A DNA stretch of 13,128 bases from Spongospora subterranea (GCA_900404475.1 OUQQ01000569.1:1-13128); one strand, 5' to 3'. Positions 1 through 8,602 are shown, numbered from the stretch's first letter. The notes: a model not told the origin generated them from the sequence alone. Made by a program: numbers and translations.

Positions 1-58
1 ATGGTTAGAATGGCTGCCTTCCAAGCAGTTGATCCGAGTTCGATTCTCGGTTGGCGAA
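1..58 (+). tRNA. tRNA-Gly (anticodon UCC), 5' end outside the window
   Basis: The sequence folds as the last three quarters of a tRNA. The end of the D arm is at 1-12. The anticodon stem is GCTGC 13-17 paired with GCAGT 25-29 around the loop CTTCCAA, giving anticodon TCC at 20-22. A 4-nt variable region is followed by T stem CCGAG 34-38 and CTCGG 46-50 around TTCGATT. The 3' acceptor strand TTGGCGA is at 51-57 and the discriminator A at 58. It should decode GGA glycine codons. The 5' acceptor strand (expected TCGCCAA) and the start of the D arm lie before base 1. The internal B box GTTCGATTC is present. Confidence is high from the structure and from close resemblance to eukaryotic tRNA-Gly(UCC). 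Confidence 0.93.
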
Positions 59-63
59 TTTTT
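59..63 (+). terminator. RNA polymerase III terminator of the tRNA gene
   Basis: Five T residues start directly after the discriminator base of the tRNA, the usual Pol III stop signal. No CCA is encoded, as expected for a eukaryotic nuclear tRNA. Confidence 0.8.
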
Positions 64-244
64 ATTTCAGTTTCCGAATCTCGCTGTCTTTTTGTGACAA
101 GCGCTCAGCACTGGTCTCGGACCCTCTGTCGCTTCTCGATCCAGATTTTTTGCATCGCGTCTTCTCTAACTCTATAGAAAATTTACTCGTTGCATTTGAT
201 GTAGTCGTTGTGCAGTAAGGACTTGTCGCGCAAAACTACCCCAG

Positions 245-1285
245 ATGAAGTCGACGGAGTTGCTGGAAGATGATGTCGCCAACGCTGGCTGCATGCTTTT
301 CCTGCTGCCCACGAGCGCAGCGTCGACATTGCTCGAACTGATCTGCAGTGTATCCGCCCTGGGAAGCCTTCGCTGTACATGTCGTCGCGCCAGGCGTCTA
401 TTCCCATACAATCTCATTCGATCATTGGACCTCTCGGGTCGCTCCAGCGTTGTGTCGACCTTGCAATTGGCGCCGTCCACATTACTTCATCTGAAACTGC
501 AATTCTGTAATGCAGGCCTGGGCAATGGTCGAGCTCTTTCTGGGCTATTATCGCGCTTCACCTCATTGCAGTCTTTAAATCTCGATGGATGTTCGGAATT
601 GCATCCGCAATACTTGTCGGGGATTGGATCTGTCCATCTGGTCAAGGTTTCGTTCTACTGGGTTCCGAAACTTACCGATGCTTTTGTCACTGACCTGGTT
701 GAATCGTCCCCTAATCTTATTCATGTGAATCTCAGTGGTGCGCGTCTTCTGACGAATGCTGCTGTCGCACAACTCAGTCGGTTAAAAAAAATGAGGTTTT
801 TAAATTTAACGAAACTGGTTAAACTGACGGATATCGCATTGCTGTCGTTATCAAAATCGCCATCCGCTTCGTTTTTGGAAGAACTGAATTTTTATGCCGT
901 TCCCAATTTCACGAATGTCGGCATCAAAATCCTGGCGCGCACGTGCTCTCGATTATCCAACGTGGATCTTTGCGGTTCTCAGTTTTTAACAGATGATGCC
1001 ATTGCATCAATCGCCGTTTCTTGTCCGCTTCTGACTCATTTCAATCTGACTTGGTGCGTTCTGCTCACCGACAAATCTCTTTTTGCAATCGGGCAGCATT
1101 CTCGAAATCTGACCAGTTTGCAATTGCTGGGGATTGCAAGCCTCACTGACGCTGGGCTTGAAGCCATCGCTCTCGGTTGCCCTAAAATTCGCGTTCTTGA
1201 CGTCAATGGCTGCCCACTCATCAAACGGAATTCAACCGACATTATATCTCTATTTCCCCGTCTAACCGCTCTTACCAAATTATAA
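245..1285 (+). CDS. F-box-like, cysteine-type leucine-rich repeat protein
   Basis: A single-exon gene of 346 residues. Residues 25-50 resemble a degenerate F-box (hydrophobic helices, then LRCTCRR at 42-48). From residue about 58 to the end run leucine-rich repeats of about 26 residues of the cysteine-containing type, with cores such as LDLSG 61-65, LNLDGC 111-116, VNLSG 161-165, VDLCG 240-244, FNLTWC 266-271 and LDVNGC 318-323, each followed by an 'LTD' turn. Such proteins usually serve as SCF ubiquitin-ligase substrate receptors. The C-terminus (LTWC..LTD, LLGI, LDVNGC, LFPRL) reminds me of the plant/protist F-box family typified by Arabidopsis At3g58530; this is from memory. The ATG follows directly after ccccag, so a splice acceptor may set the start. 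The family is clear, the substrate unknown, and the F-box weak. Confidence 0.82.
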   Translation: MKSTELLEDDVANAGCMLFLLPTSAASTLLELICSVSALGSLRCTCRRARRLFPYNLIRSLDLSGRSSVVSTLQLAPSTLLHLKLQFCNAGLGNGRALSGLLSRFTSLQSLNLDGCSELHPQYLSGIGSVHLVKVSFYWVPKLTDAFVTDLVESSPNLIHVNLSGARLLTNAAVAQLSRLKKMRFLNLTKLVKLTDIALLSLSKSPSASFLEELNFYAVPNFTNVGIKILARTCSRLSNVDLCGSQFLTDDAIASIAVSCPLLTHFNLTWCVLLTDKSLFAIGQHSRNLTSLQLLGIASLTDAGLEAIALGCPKIRVLDVNGCPLIKRNSTDIISLFPRLTALTKL

Positions 1286-1960
1286 AGCAATTTGCGACGC
1301 CGACTTTCCTTTGTTATTTCATTCTTCGTAGTCTATCAAGCGGAACAAATCTGATGCTGTGGATGTCAAGCCAATACGGGGTTCAAAGAATCCAAGAAAA
1401 ACGAGGGCTTCTCGATAAAAAAACTTCAACACCGCGGACGTGCTGAAACGACGTCTCGAGATGTGTTGTCATCACGTATTCCGATCAATCTGTATCTCAA
1501 AAGGGGATACCAAAGACTCAAGTTTTATGAGCCACAATATCGGGGTTGTTTGGGATGGTCTAGGGCGAAACCCCAGTCGCACCAGGAATCTATATGCGAC
1601 CTCAGTGTTTCGTTGAACATTGTCTTTGAAGGAATTTGACGTGCTCAGAAAAAATTCACAACAAACACAGCATTGAGCATGACAAAACACAGAAAGTATA
1701 TAGACTTTACCCAAAATCGGTAATGGTCAATGATTTCTGACTGACATTTTCTGAGACTGCAGTGTGGTGAAGTGTACGGTGGACAATACCGTAGACGGGC
1801 TACAGTGCAAGCCGTTTAATGTGTACACGGACTGTACACACGGGCAGTGGAATATTGGGTCAGGGGTTGACCTCACTCACTGCGTCAATCGCTGCATCGA
1901 AGTTTCACCCACATTATCAACAGTCATTGAAATCGATCATATCGCCCTGGGCCTGGGCTG
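1286..1960. other. Intergenic region before the CARS2-like gene
   Basis: There are 675 bases with no convincing gene. Open frames of 65-80 codons occur on both strands (for example 1472-1714 minus and 1764-1961 plus), but none looks like a known family or joins to a neighbour. A short inverted repeat, GTGTACA at 1821-1827 and TGTACAC at 1833-1839, has a 5-nt spacer. An upstream exon of the synthetase carrying a mitochondrial presequence could be hidden here; I could not identify one with confidence. Confidence 0.5.
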
Positions 1961-4054
1961 ATGTACCTGGCCCGCGCGGGTCTGACCCCCACAGTTTTCA
2001 ACTCGCTAACCGGTGCTAAATCCCCGTTGGTGGCGCGCTCATCCTCGTTAACCTGGTATCTTTGTGGGCCAACAGTTTACGATAGTCCGCACCTTGGGCA
2101 CGCCAGGTTCCTACGATTGCATTGGAAACTTCCTATTTGATTTTTTTGTTCTTACGATGCCCGAAGGAATGTTTGCGATTTCAATCAAATAATTATTTAT
2201 ACGTTTTTCTGCAGAACTTACGTATGTTTCGACATTATTCGTCGAATTCTGCAAGACCAGTTTGGATTCAGTTCAACAATAGCTATGGGAATCACTGACA
2301 TCGACGATAAAATCGTCAACCGGGCCAAGTTATCTGGATCCAGTGTAGAGCGTGTTTCAAGGAAATTCGAGAGCGAGTTCCTGAAGTCAATGGCCAAGTT
2401 AAACGTTCAATCCGTCGACTATTTGTTACGAGTCACCGAACATATTCCGGAGATCATCGACTTCATTACCATTATCAAACGCAACGGTCACGCTTATGTC
2501 AACAATATCGGCGACGTCGTTTTCGATTCATCACACTTTCACAATTCTCCTGGTAATAGTCAGCAATTAACATTGATTTGTATCAAACGCGAATACGTAG
2601 GTCATTTGTACGGAAAACTCCAACCAGCAAACTTTGCAAATGACGGTCGCCAATCTGATTTTACTCTTTGGAAACGATGTCAGGACCCTGATGAAAAGTA
2701 TTGGGAGTCCCCCTGGGGTCCTGGACGACCTGGTTGGCATATTGAATGCTCGGCCATGTCGAGCTCTGTCTTCGGGCGGCATCTCGACATTCATGGCGGC
2801 GGAATCGACGTACGTAAGATGTGATTCCTGTTTCTTTGTAGTCCAACTTCATCTTTATGTTTTTTCCTCGTATTGTGCGATTTCACCGTAGTTCCGACAA
2901 TTTTTTCAGATACGGAGAAATATCAATTTGAGCGGTTTGTTCCTAAATACTCCAGGTCTTTTAAAAGTATGTAATTTGATTGGTCTGCTTTTATTTGGTT
3001 GTTTTTTTAGTGGGGATTTCTTTGTAAATGTTTGGGATTGCTTCTGAGCTCGTTTTCGGCAGTTAAAGTTTCCACATCACAACAACGAGGTTGCGCAATG
3101 CGAAGCGTGTTTTTCCTCGAATTCTTGGGCAACACAATTTTTGCACACGGGGCATCTGCATATCGACGGGGTGAAAATGTCGAAGTCCCTGAAAAATTTC
3201 CTATCCGTTGATGACTTTCTCGCTGATCATGAACCGGATTCATTTCGAATGTTCTGTCTCTTGCATCGATACAGGTAAACATAAAATATCGTTTTGAATC
3301 CGACGACAACGAGTTTTGTTCTCGTTATGTTTGTACATTGAAATCATCAGCTTTTCCGGCTGAATATTATCTTCTTAGGTCAACGATTCATTTCTCCGAT
3401 GAGCGCATCTTTGACGCACATCACGTTTTGAGAACATTCCGTCACTTTAACCGTCGAATCCACCCCATCTTGGGAATGACCCCAGACCAAGTTCGTTTGA
3501 AACAGAATGAAGCTGATCGTGAGTTAGTCCACAAGTCAGTGTTTTCCATTTTTCTTGTTTCATTATTGTTAAAGGATGCCTTAGGTTTTCCAAAATTCAA
3601 GTCGCGGTTTTAGCATCATTGTGTGATGATTTTGATACCCCTGCCACAATCTCATTGTTACTATCTTTGGTTAACATATCTAATGCTTACCTGGATTCAA
3701 TTGGCAACCCCAATGGCTCGCTAATCTACAGAATATCTTCATATATCTTCTCCCAGCTCTCTTCGCTTGGAATTTCCCACGAACGAACTTTGAAGTCATT
3801 AGACGAAAACATTGCTGTAGAATTGCTTGTGAATTTCAGGTAAAACTATGACGGTTGCTCGTCTTCCTCTGATTCATTTTTTCAGAAATTCGATCCGTCA
3901 TGATATTTTGAAAACGCCACCTTTGTCAAATCTAAGCAAACAGATTTTGTCTTCTTGTGATCGATTAAGGCAAGATATGAAGACTAAAATCGGAATTGAG
4001 GTTAGCGACTCTAAGGGTGGGCAAGCGTCCTGGTCGCGTTCTTCTCCCTCGTAA
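1961..4054 (+). CDS. CARS2: Cysteinyl-tRNA synthetase, mitochondrial (CARS2) type
   Basis: The enzyme charges tRNA-Cys with cysteine using ATP. Seven exons are inferred: 1961-2106, 2215-2552, 2601-2809, 3063-3274, 3379-3534, 3585-3839 and 3886-4054. All junctions are GT..AG with consistent phase, giving 494 residues. Class I signatures are present: HLGH (HIGH motif) at 44-47 and KMSKS at 269-273. The zinc ligands are Cys35, Cys211 (in HIECS), His236 and Glu240 (in FPHHNNE). [10 protein letters not shown] and [14 protein letters not shown] match human CARS2 more closely than the cytosolic enzyme, as I remember them. The start is the first ATG after an in-frame stop at 1928. It leaves only about 10 residues before the conserved VFNSLTG, so a presequence is short or lies on an unseen upstream exon; cccccacag before 2000 could be an acceptor for one. 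Intron lengths are 108, 48, 253, 104, 50 and 46. The 48-nt intron is in frame and stop-free. The C-terminus is uncertain. Confidence 0.93.
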
Positions 4055-4271
4055 CGTTACTTGTTTCTAAACTTGGGCAATTATTTATATATTTATTTTT
4101 CAACTAAACTGGGATTTAAATGCTTCTGAATCGACGGCTGCAGACGCTCGCGAACTGTTGTACTTTCAATGGGTTTTTGAAGCAAAACCGCAGGAATCAC
4201 CGCCGAGTCTCTTTGAGAAATTGAAAAATGTCAGAGATATGATGTTTAAGTTATAGGTGCCGTTATCGATA
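4055..4271. other. Short gap between convergent genes
   Basis: The plus-strand CARS2-like gene and the minus-strand secreted-protein gene end 217 bases apart. An AT-rich pyrimidine stretch (4081-4105) leads to a possible acceptor gctgcag ending near 4143. From there one plus frame stays open to a TAG at about 4256-4258, so an alternative last exon for CARS2 is possible. No AATAAA is visible for either gene. Confidence 0.45.
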
Positions 4272-5159
4272 TCAATATGTTCGATAATAATGATCCGGCT
4301 GATAATGAGAAACAGGTTCGTATGCCGATGAGGGAAATAACCCGGGTTCCGGGTCATAATGGTCGTCATGGTCATTTGACCTACCCATATGGGTTTGATG
4401 CTCAGTATCAGGGCCTTGCCAAGTTTTATACTCCCCGGTCACCTTCTTATCCGATATCTTGATCTGCAGTTGCGTTGGCTCTAGAACATTCGTACTCTCT
4501 TTTGTCGTAGCCGCTTCCGGGTCCACCACATCAACATGTTCGATTACTTCGTGCACGCCGTCAACTTTAATCACCTCTTTCTGATCCGATCCTTTATGAG
4601 GTTTCTTTTTTGGCCTAGTTGAATCAATTCCGTATGAAGAATCCGATTTCGAAGGAATTGGAGCGTGTTGACGATCTTCTGTCGCCCTGTGCCCTCTTGA
4701 AAGACCTTGTGAATCCGGGTGGCTCTCTGGATAATATGTATACTGTGACCCCTGAGGATAATGTGAATCCTGTCTTTCATCATGTGGATAATATGGAATC
4801 GCGTAATTATGCCCTGAATCTTGTGGATAATATGTATCAGGAGAATGATGCTTAGAATCGTATGGATAATGTGCATCAGGAGAATTCTTCCCGAAGTCTT
4901 GAGGATAACGTTGATCATGTGGATAGGCTTGGGAACTCTCTTGTGGATAGTACTGACTTTGCTGATGCAGCGAAACCGTTGGCCCATTTTCAATCGCTGT
5001 TGAGTTTTTCGTATTGGGACCACTTATGACTGAAATACCATCTTCGATCCCATTCCAGACGCCGTTGTCGGAGCCAAATGTATATGGCAACATGAGATAT
5101 AATAGCCAGCTTATGCCGACGAGCTGATACGGTCTTACAACCGCGGCTCGCCTTTTCAT
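4272..5159 (-). CDS. Predicted secreted Tyr/Pro/His/Asp-rich repeat protein
   Basis: A single open frame of 295 residues, family not recognised. The N-terminus has a basic start (MKRR) and a hydrophobic stretch (VGISWLLYLML) at about residues 14-24, followed by polar sequence. This fits a signal peptide cleaved near TFGS. Residues about 60-150 are low complexity with imperfect repeats built on YPQDS, YPHD, YYPES and similar, rich in Tyr, Pro, His, Gln, Asp and Ser. A more ordinary segment follows with a lysine cluster (RPKKKPHK), an acidic/valine stretch (VIEHVDVVDPE), and then a second His/Asp/Tyr-rich tail. It could be a structural or matrix/cuticle-type protein, but this is inference from composition only. 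I chose the second ATG because the signal peptide starts there; an ATG six codons upstream (5177) is the alternative. It shares a 169-base divergent promoter with the gene at 5329. Confidence 0.7.
   Translation of the reverse strand: MKRRAAVVRPYQLVGISWLLYLMLPYTFGSDNGVWNGIEDGISVISGPNTKNSTAIENGPTVSLHQQSQYYPQESSQAYPHDQRYPQDFGKNSPDAHYPYDSKHHSPDTYYPQDSGHNYAIPYYPHDERQDSHYPQGSQYTYYPESHPDSQGLSRGHRATEDRQHAPIPSKSDSSYGIDSTRPKKKPHKGSDQKEVIKVDGVHEVIEHVDVVDPEAATTKESTNVLEPTQLQIKISDKKVTGEYKTWQGPDTEHQTHMGRSNDHDDHYDPEPGLFPSSAYEPVSHYQPDHYYRTY
4728..4948 (-). repeat. Imperfect coding repeats of the secreted protein
   Basis: On the plus strand the unit gtggataatatg and close variants (ggataatgtg, ggataacgtt, ggatagtac) recur about every 20-40 bases. 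They encode the YPQ/YPHD-type repeats in reverse. Spacing is irregular, so this is an old or diverged array rather than a fresh tandem repeat. Confidence 0.65.
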
Positions 5160-5328
5160 TCTTAAATACCAACCCAAACAAATATATTGTGAACAAACGG
5201 CAATCCGGAATTGAGGAAGGAGATGACGTCATGGGGGAAATGAGTCACTATTATATTGTTGTACAATTTCATAGCACGATATTTTGTTCTGAAATCGTTT
5301 TGTCAAGATCTGCATAAGAATAAACGAA
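5160..5328. promoter_or_regulatory. Divergent promoter with CRE-like and AP-1-like sites
   Basis: This 169-base region separates two outward-facing start codons. It holds a perfect palindromic CRE, TGACGTCA at 5224-5231, and a consensus AP-1/TRE heptamer, TGAGTCA at 5241-5247, nine bases apart. Both are classic sites for basic leucine-zipper factors. On the minus strand an Inr-like TCATTTCC lies at 5236-5243, between and overlapping the two sites, 77 bases before the start of the secreted-protein gene. Regulation by a bZIP factor is an inference from motif matches. Confidence 0.45.
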
Positions 5329-6390
5329 ATGGAGTTGACTATTCGGAAACAACGTAAGTGTTTTCAGGTTGACACAGCTCTGCGATCATTTGCTCTGGCA
5401 ATCACAGTCCAAAACTGGGATTCTGGTAGATGCCACTCCAATCATGTTTTCCATCGGAATCCTCCGTTTCCTGCCGATATCGCTCGATGTTTCCAGTATT
5501 GATCAAAAGTAAAGTCCCTTCAGCAGTCCATCAAACAAGACAAGAAGACCATGTCGAACGTCTCACACGTTCCGTTATCGGCAACTGGTTCTTGACCATC
5601 GGTCATTCCTCATTGACAACGAGATAGTGGAAGACGACGTCAGTGCAGGATAGGACGACAATGAGTTTTTGTTTCAGGTTTAGTTATTGTGTTTTGGATC
5701 GCGTTAAAGCGTACCCAAATAAGGTTTAATCTCCGATTTAATCTCCGACAGGTATAGGAAATATATGGAGATTGGAAGTGACCATGGCCTCATCTCTATC
5801 AGCCGTCAATCGAAATCATTGCCGCCCGAAACCACCGATTCAAAACAACAACGAATGCCAACTCGAAACAAAACCGATATTTTACCGACGATGCGGTCAC
5901 CGGCATTGGCACCGATTCGCGGGGACATTGCCAGTATTCCTTGCTTAACTCTTCCTGATCAGGACCCAGTCAGTAGCTCCAACAATGGTTCGGTTTGGCT
6001 TAGCCAAACCGACTTGTAAAATTATTCATGCTTATTGGTTTGTGTCACCCAACAATTTGTATTTTACTCTCAGTAAATTGTGAACATACCAGAATTTGGA
6101 AACATTGACCTGAACAAACGATTTGAATATAGTTCACTGGTGCTAAACTTGCCATTTTCAATTCTGTTCATTGATGGTCTGGCCGAAACCTCTTTCGTTT
6201 TTTGATTCTGTCGTTGTTTTGTTCAGCACGGGAATGAGGTCGCGTCGGCGGTAAGAGAGTTGAGTTTTCGGACGCAGCCATACAATCCAATACTGGATTC
6301 CAGCTCAGTCCTAATGAAATCTCTGAAGATCACATCAGAATCATTGCCATCTCCCACTCTATTCCCTAAACCTCTAGACGATACCCAATA
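5329..6390 (+). CDS. Tentative multi-exon gene, possible single-pass membrane protein
   Basis: Not recognised; the exon structure is a proposal. A possible start ATG at 5329 is followed after 8 codons by a strong donor, gtaagt at 5354. Later open stretches can be joined: 5408-5488, 5524-5601 (intron 5489-5523, 35 nt), 5678-5723 and 5752 onward. The segment from 5678 reads LVIVFWIALKRTQIR and then RKYMEIG: a hydrophobic run followed by basic residues. If spliced from 5601 the hydrophobic part extends back through IGNWFLTIGG, enough to cross a membrane; an alternative 35-nt intron at 5643-5677 gives a shorter run. The last part (5752-6019) is polar, Ser/Pro/Thr-rich and ends in TAA. An alternative end splices at gtcagt (5969) to an acceptor at 6226 and continues to a TAG near 6390. 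Coding potential is moderate and the product unknown. Confidence 0.38.
5725..5748 (+). repeat. Two tandem copies of a 12-base unit
   Basis: TTTAATCTCCGA occurs twice with no spacer, flanked by aag|g and cag|g. The duplication makes up almost all of a candidate 28-nt intron (5724-5751). Read through instead, it would add two copies of FNLR to the protein and reach a stop at 5755-5757. Confidence 0.85.
5990..6012 (+). repeat. Perfect 11-base inverted repeat (hairpin)
   Basis: TCGGTTTGGCT at 5990-6000 and its exact reverse complement at 6002-6012 are separated by a single T. As RNA it would form a 10-bp stem with a 3-base loop, just before the TAA at 6017-6019. Its role is unknown. Confidence 0.8.
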
Positions 6391-6501
6391 GTTATGGGTT
6401 TTTCGAGCAGTTTGGCCCAATAGAATATCTGAATAAATCACCGCTACCACTTGCCTAATTTCTCGAAGTTTGTCCCAAACAATCAGCAGCATAGTGGCCA
6501 T
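6223..6501 (-). CDS. Uncertain 92-residue open frame downstream of SEH1
   Basis: An ATG-started frame with a hydrophobic N-terminal half (MATMLLIVWDKL, then VVAVIYSDILL) and a polar C-terminal half, not recognised. It lies 171 bases after the SEH1 stop on the same strand. The opposite strand over 6227-6390 is also open and could be the last exon of the gene starting at 5329, so at most one of the two is likely to be real. No splice-like AG or Inr-like motif precedes the ATG. Confidence 0.2.
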   Translation of the reverse strand: MATMLLIVWDKLREIRQVVAVIYSDILLGQTARKTHNYWVSSRGLGNRVGDGNDSDVIFRDFIRTELESSIGLYGCVRKLNSLTADATSFPC

Positions 6502-6672
6502 TGTTATTCAACAGACGCCGACATAAGAATGATTTTGAAAGGGCAGAATTCCAAAAAAGAAAGTATCACAAAGCAGAGATCCCGAATCGTTGTACTCTAA
6601 ATTCGTTTCGCATTAAATTTCGGAATTTTTTTTAAAACAGTTTGGAAAATGTTTCCCATAAATAAGACGTTT
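6391..6672. other. 3' flank of SEH1
   Basis: Beyond the start of the uncertain minus-strand frame, this stretch is AT-rich with a T8 run near 6628 and no coding signal. It probably contains the SEH1 3' UTR. No AATAAA is visible close to the stop. Confidence 0.4.
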
Positions 6673-8452
6673 TCATGATGGGCGAATTGTTTGCGTGCTT
6701 ATCCAGGTTTCATCAGCAGCCTTCATCCAAACTTGGATCGTGCCGTCGTTGGATGATGTGGCGAGGATAGTTCCGGCCATGTTCCACGAAACGCGGCATG
6801 CTCTCACAGGCAAAGTCCATTTGTCAACGACTTCAGCAGGCGCTTTGACTTTACACACAACGACGTCCTGCTCAGCGAAGGCCGACGCTATGAGGTTGTA
6901 CGATCGCGCTAGGCTTGGCGCCCATGAAACGTCAACTACAAAACCAGAAACTACTTCGCCAATCATCTGCCATCTTCGATGCTGCTGATAATATTGATAG
7001 ATTTGGACTGAATCAAGATGGCCAATGACAATTTGGGGTGGGTCGAAGGACGACTGATTGAAGGACAGCGATGAAATAGAAGAATATTGCTGTGCCGATT
7101 TTGGTAAAAGCGAGAATTCATCTCGAAGCGGCCATACGCTCATCTGCATTATATCAACCTACATCAACGCAACAAAATCAGACTAAAATTTACAGCAAGC
7201 ACGAAACATATAGCATAATAAATCATACCGCCTCATAAATTCGCACAACTCCGTCTTCTCCAAGTGCTGCTAATAGTAAACCTAGATGTCTAGAAACTGT
7301 ATTAATAAAACAAGCAATTCGAAAACAGATACAAAAACCTTGGGGCAAATTCAAGAGCGTGAATTTCTCCGTGATTATCAACCATCCTCGCTCGCTCAAC
7401 CCATGAGCATGCAGAATCACCGCCTTCCACTACAGAAAATGACTGTCAGTGAAAATATTGTCCTGTTTACAACAACAGCAAAACGACAAAAAAATATTTT
7501 GCGGCAAATAAATAAAAATAAAAGCATCGGAAGCAACAAGACAAGAAATGAGGCAACGACAGGTAATGACGGCAATCTGCTTACATATTTCTTCGAAAAT
7601 GACAACATTGCAGTCAGAGCTGCACGCGGCGATGATTTGGCCAAATTCTGGATGGGCCCATGCCACACGGTTGAACATTCCCGTCCTGCCCTGCAATACA
7701 GCGACCATAAGATGTTGAACAAAATAAACAGCAATAGAAAATGAAACCCAATGGCTATTCAATGAACTGCGGGTCATCACGATAATGATCCAAGGAATCA
7801 AAACCTCTACTACACATCGCAGTTGAGAGTTATGTGATCGCAGAGATATGCTTTGACCTCCCCAGTTCGATGAGAGCCGAAAACAAGAATGAGATTACGA
7901 CAAAAGTGAACACCCGAAAACAGTTGTTGAAGAGACTGTAACGTCAGATGATAGTATATTGACAGAACTAACTATGGATGTAACAGAAAAGAGGGATGCA
8001 TGACACCATATTGTCATACGATACCTGACAGGAATGAATCATAAAAACAAAATGTTTTCAACTGAAATCGTGGACACAACAGAACGAAAACGAACGACGC
8101 TTTGAAACGATTTGATTGACAGATCAGGTAAAGAGTAACAGAAAATCAGCACAGTCGAGTTTGCAAAGTGGGTAACAGCATGATGAAAACACAAACAAGG
8201 AGGCAATGAGTGATGATTAGGGGATAAGAGCCGCGTGGGCATTATAAGAGAGAGAGGGTGGGATGACTGGTTCATTACCTGTATTGACGCGATACAGTTC
8301 CATTTATCTGATGAATCTGCTGACGGAATCGGGTTCTGGCCCCAGATTTTGATCGTATGGTCGGCGCTACACGTCGCGATGCGTTGCCCATAATAGTCGT
8401 AGGCTAGGTCAGCGAGCAGCTCGTTATGGATGGGCGGCATTACGGCTTGCAT
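6673..8452 (-). CDS. SEH1: SEH1 nucleoporin (WD40 beta-propeller)
   Basis: SEH1 is a WD40 component of the Nup107-160 (Y) complex of the nuclear pore and of the GATOR2/SEA complex. Exons on the minus strand are 8452-8279, 7690-7585, 7429-7339, 7289-7229 and 7158-6673. All junctions are GT..AG and in phase, giving 305 residues (human 360; the C-terminal tail is shorter). Family landmarks are blade 1 (IATCSADHTIKIW, 25-37), AWAHPEFGQ (68-76), FEEI (90-93), APRHLGLLLA with DGVVRIYEA (about 122-144), WAPSLARSYN, and the last blade ILATSSNDGTIQVW (about 275-288). SEC13 is the alternative, but the second-blade sequence and the IYEA/LxxSW segment fit SEH1 better. The start follows gcgttcag|GAA; the same frame is open upstream, but this ATG gives the usual N-terminal length. 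Intron 1 is long for this window (588 nt) and I see nothing in it. Other introns are 154, 49 and 70 nt. Confidence 0.9.
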
Positions 8453-8602
8453 TTCCTGAACGCAAGTTAGTGACGGAAGGGTGGACAGCCATCTCAGCGA
8501 GAACCATTTGCATCGAATCCGACGGTTGACAAGCCGGAGGGCACCGGTAGACACACTAATCGCGTCTAAACCGAATTTTGCGTGGGACGGTTCAAACGCG
8601 CT

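Noticed and set aside
1472..1714. 80-residue cysteine-containing minus-strand frame
   Set aside because: No recognised motif, no splice partner and no promoter-like sequence; it fits a chance frame.
4571..5023. 150-residue minus-strand frame inside the secreted-protein gene
   Set aside because: It is a shadow of the repeat region in another frame (Ile/His/Met repeats from the same DNA). The overlapping frame has a signal peptide and better composition.
5354..5367. gtaagtgttttcag as a 14-nt intron
   Set aside because: It has perfect donor and acceptor ends but is too short for a spliceosomal intron in a genome whose other introns are 35 nt or more. The acceptor at 5407 is more likely.
7286..7744. 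152-residue plus-strand frame
   Set aside because: It is antisense to SEH1 exons 2-4 and introns, which homology supports on the other strand.
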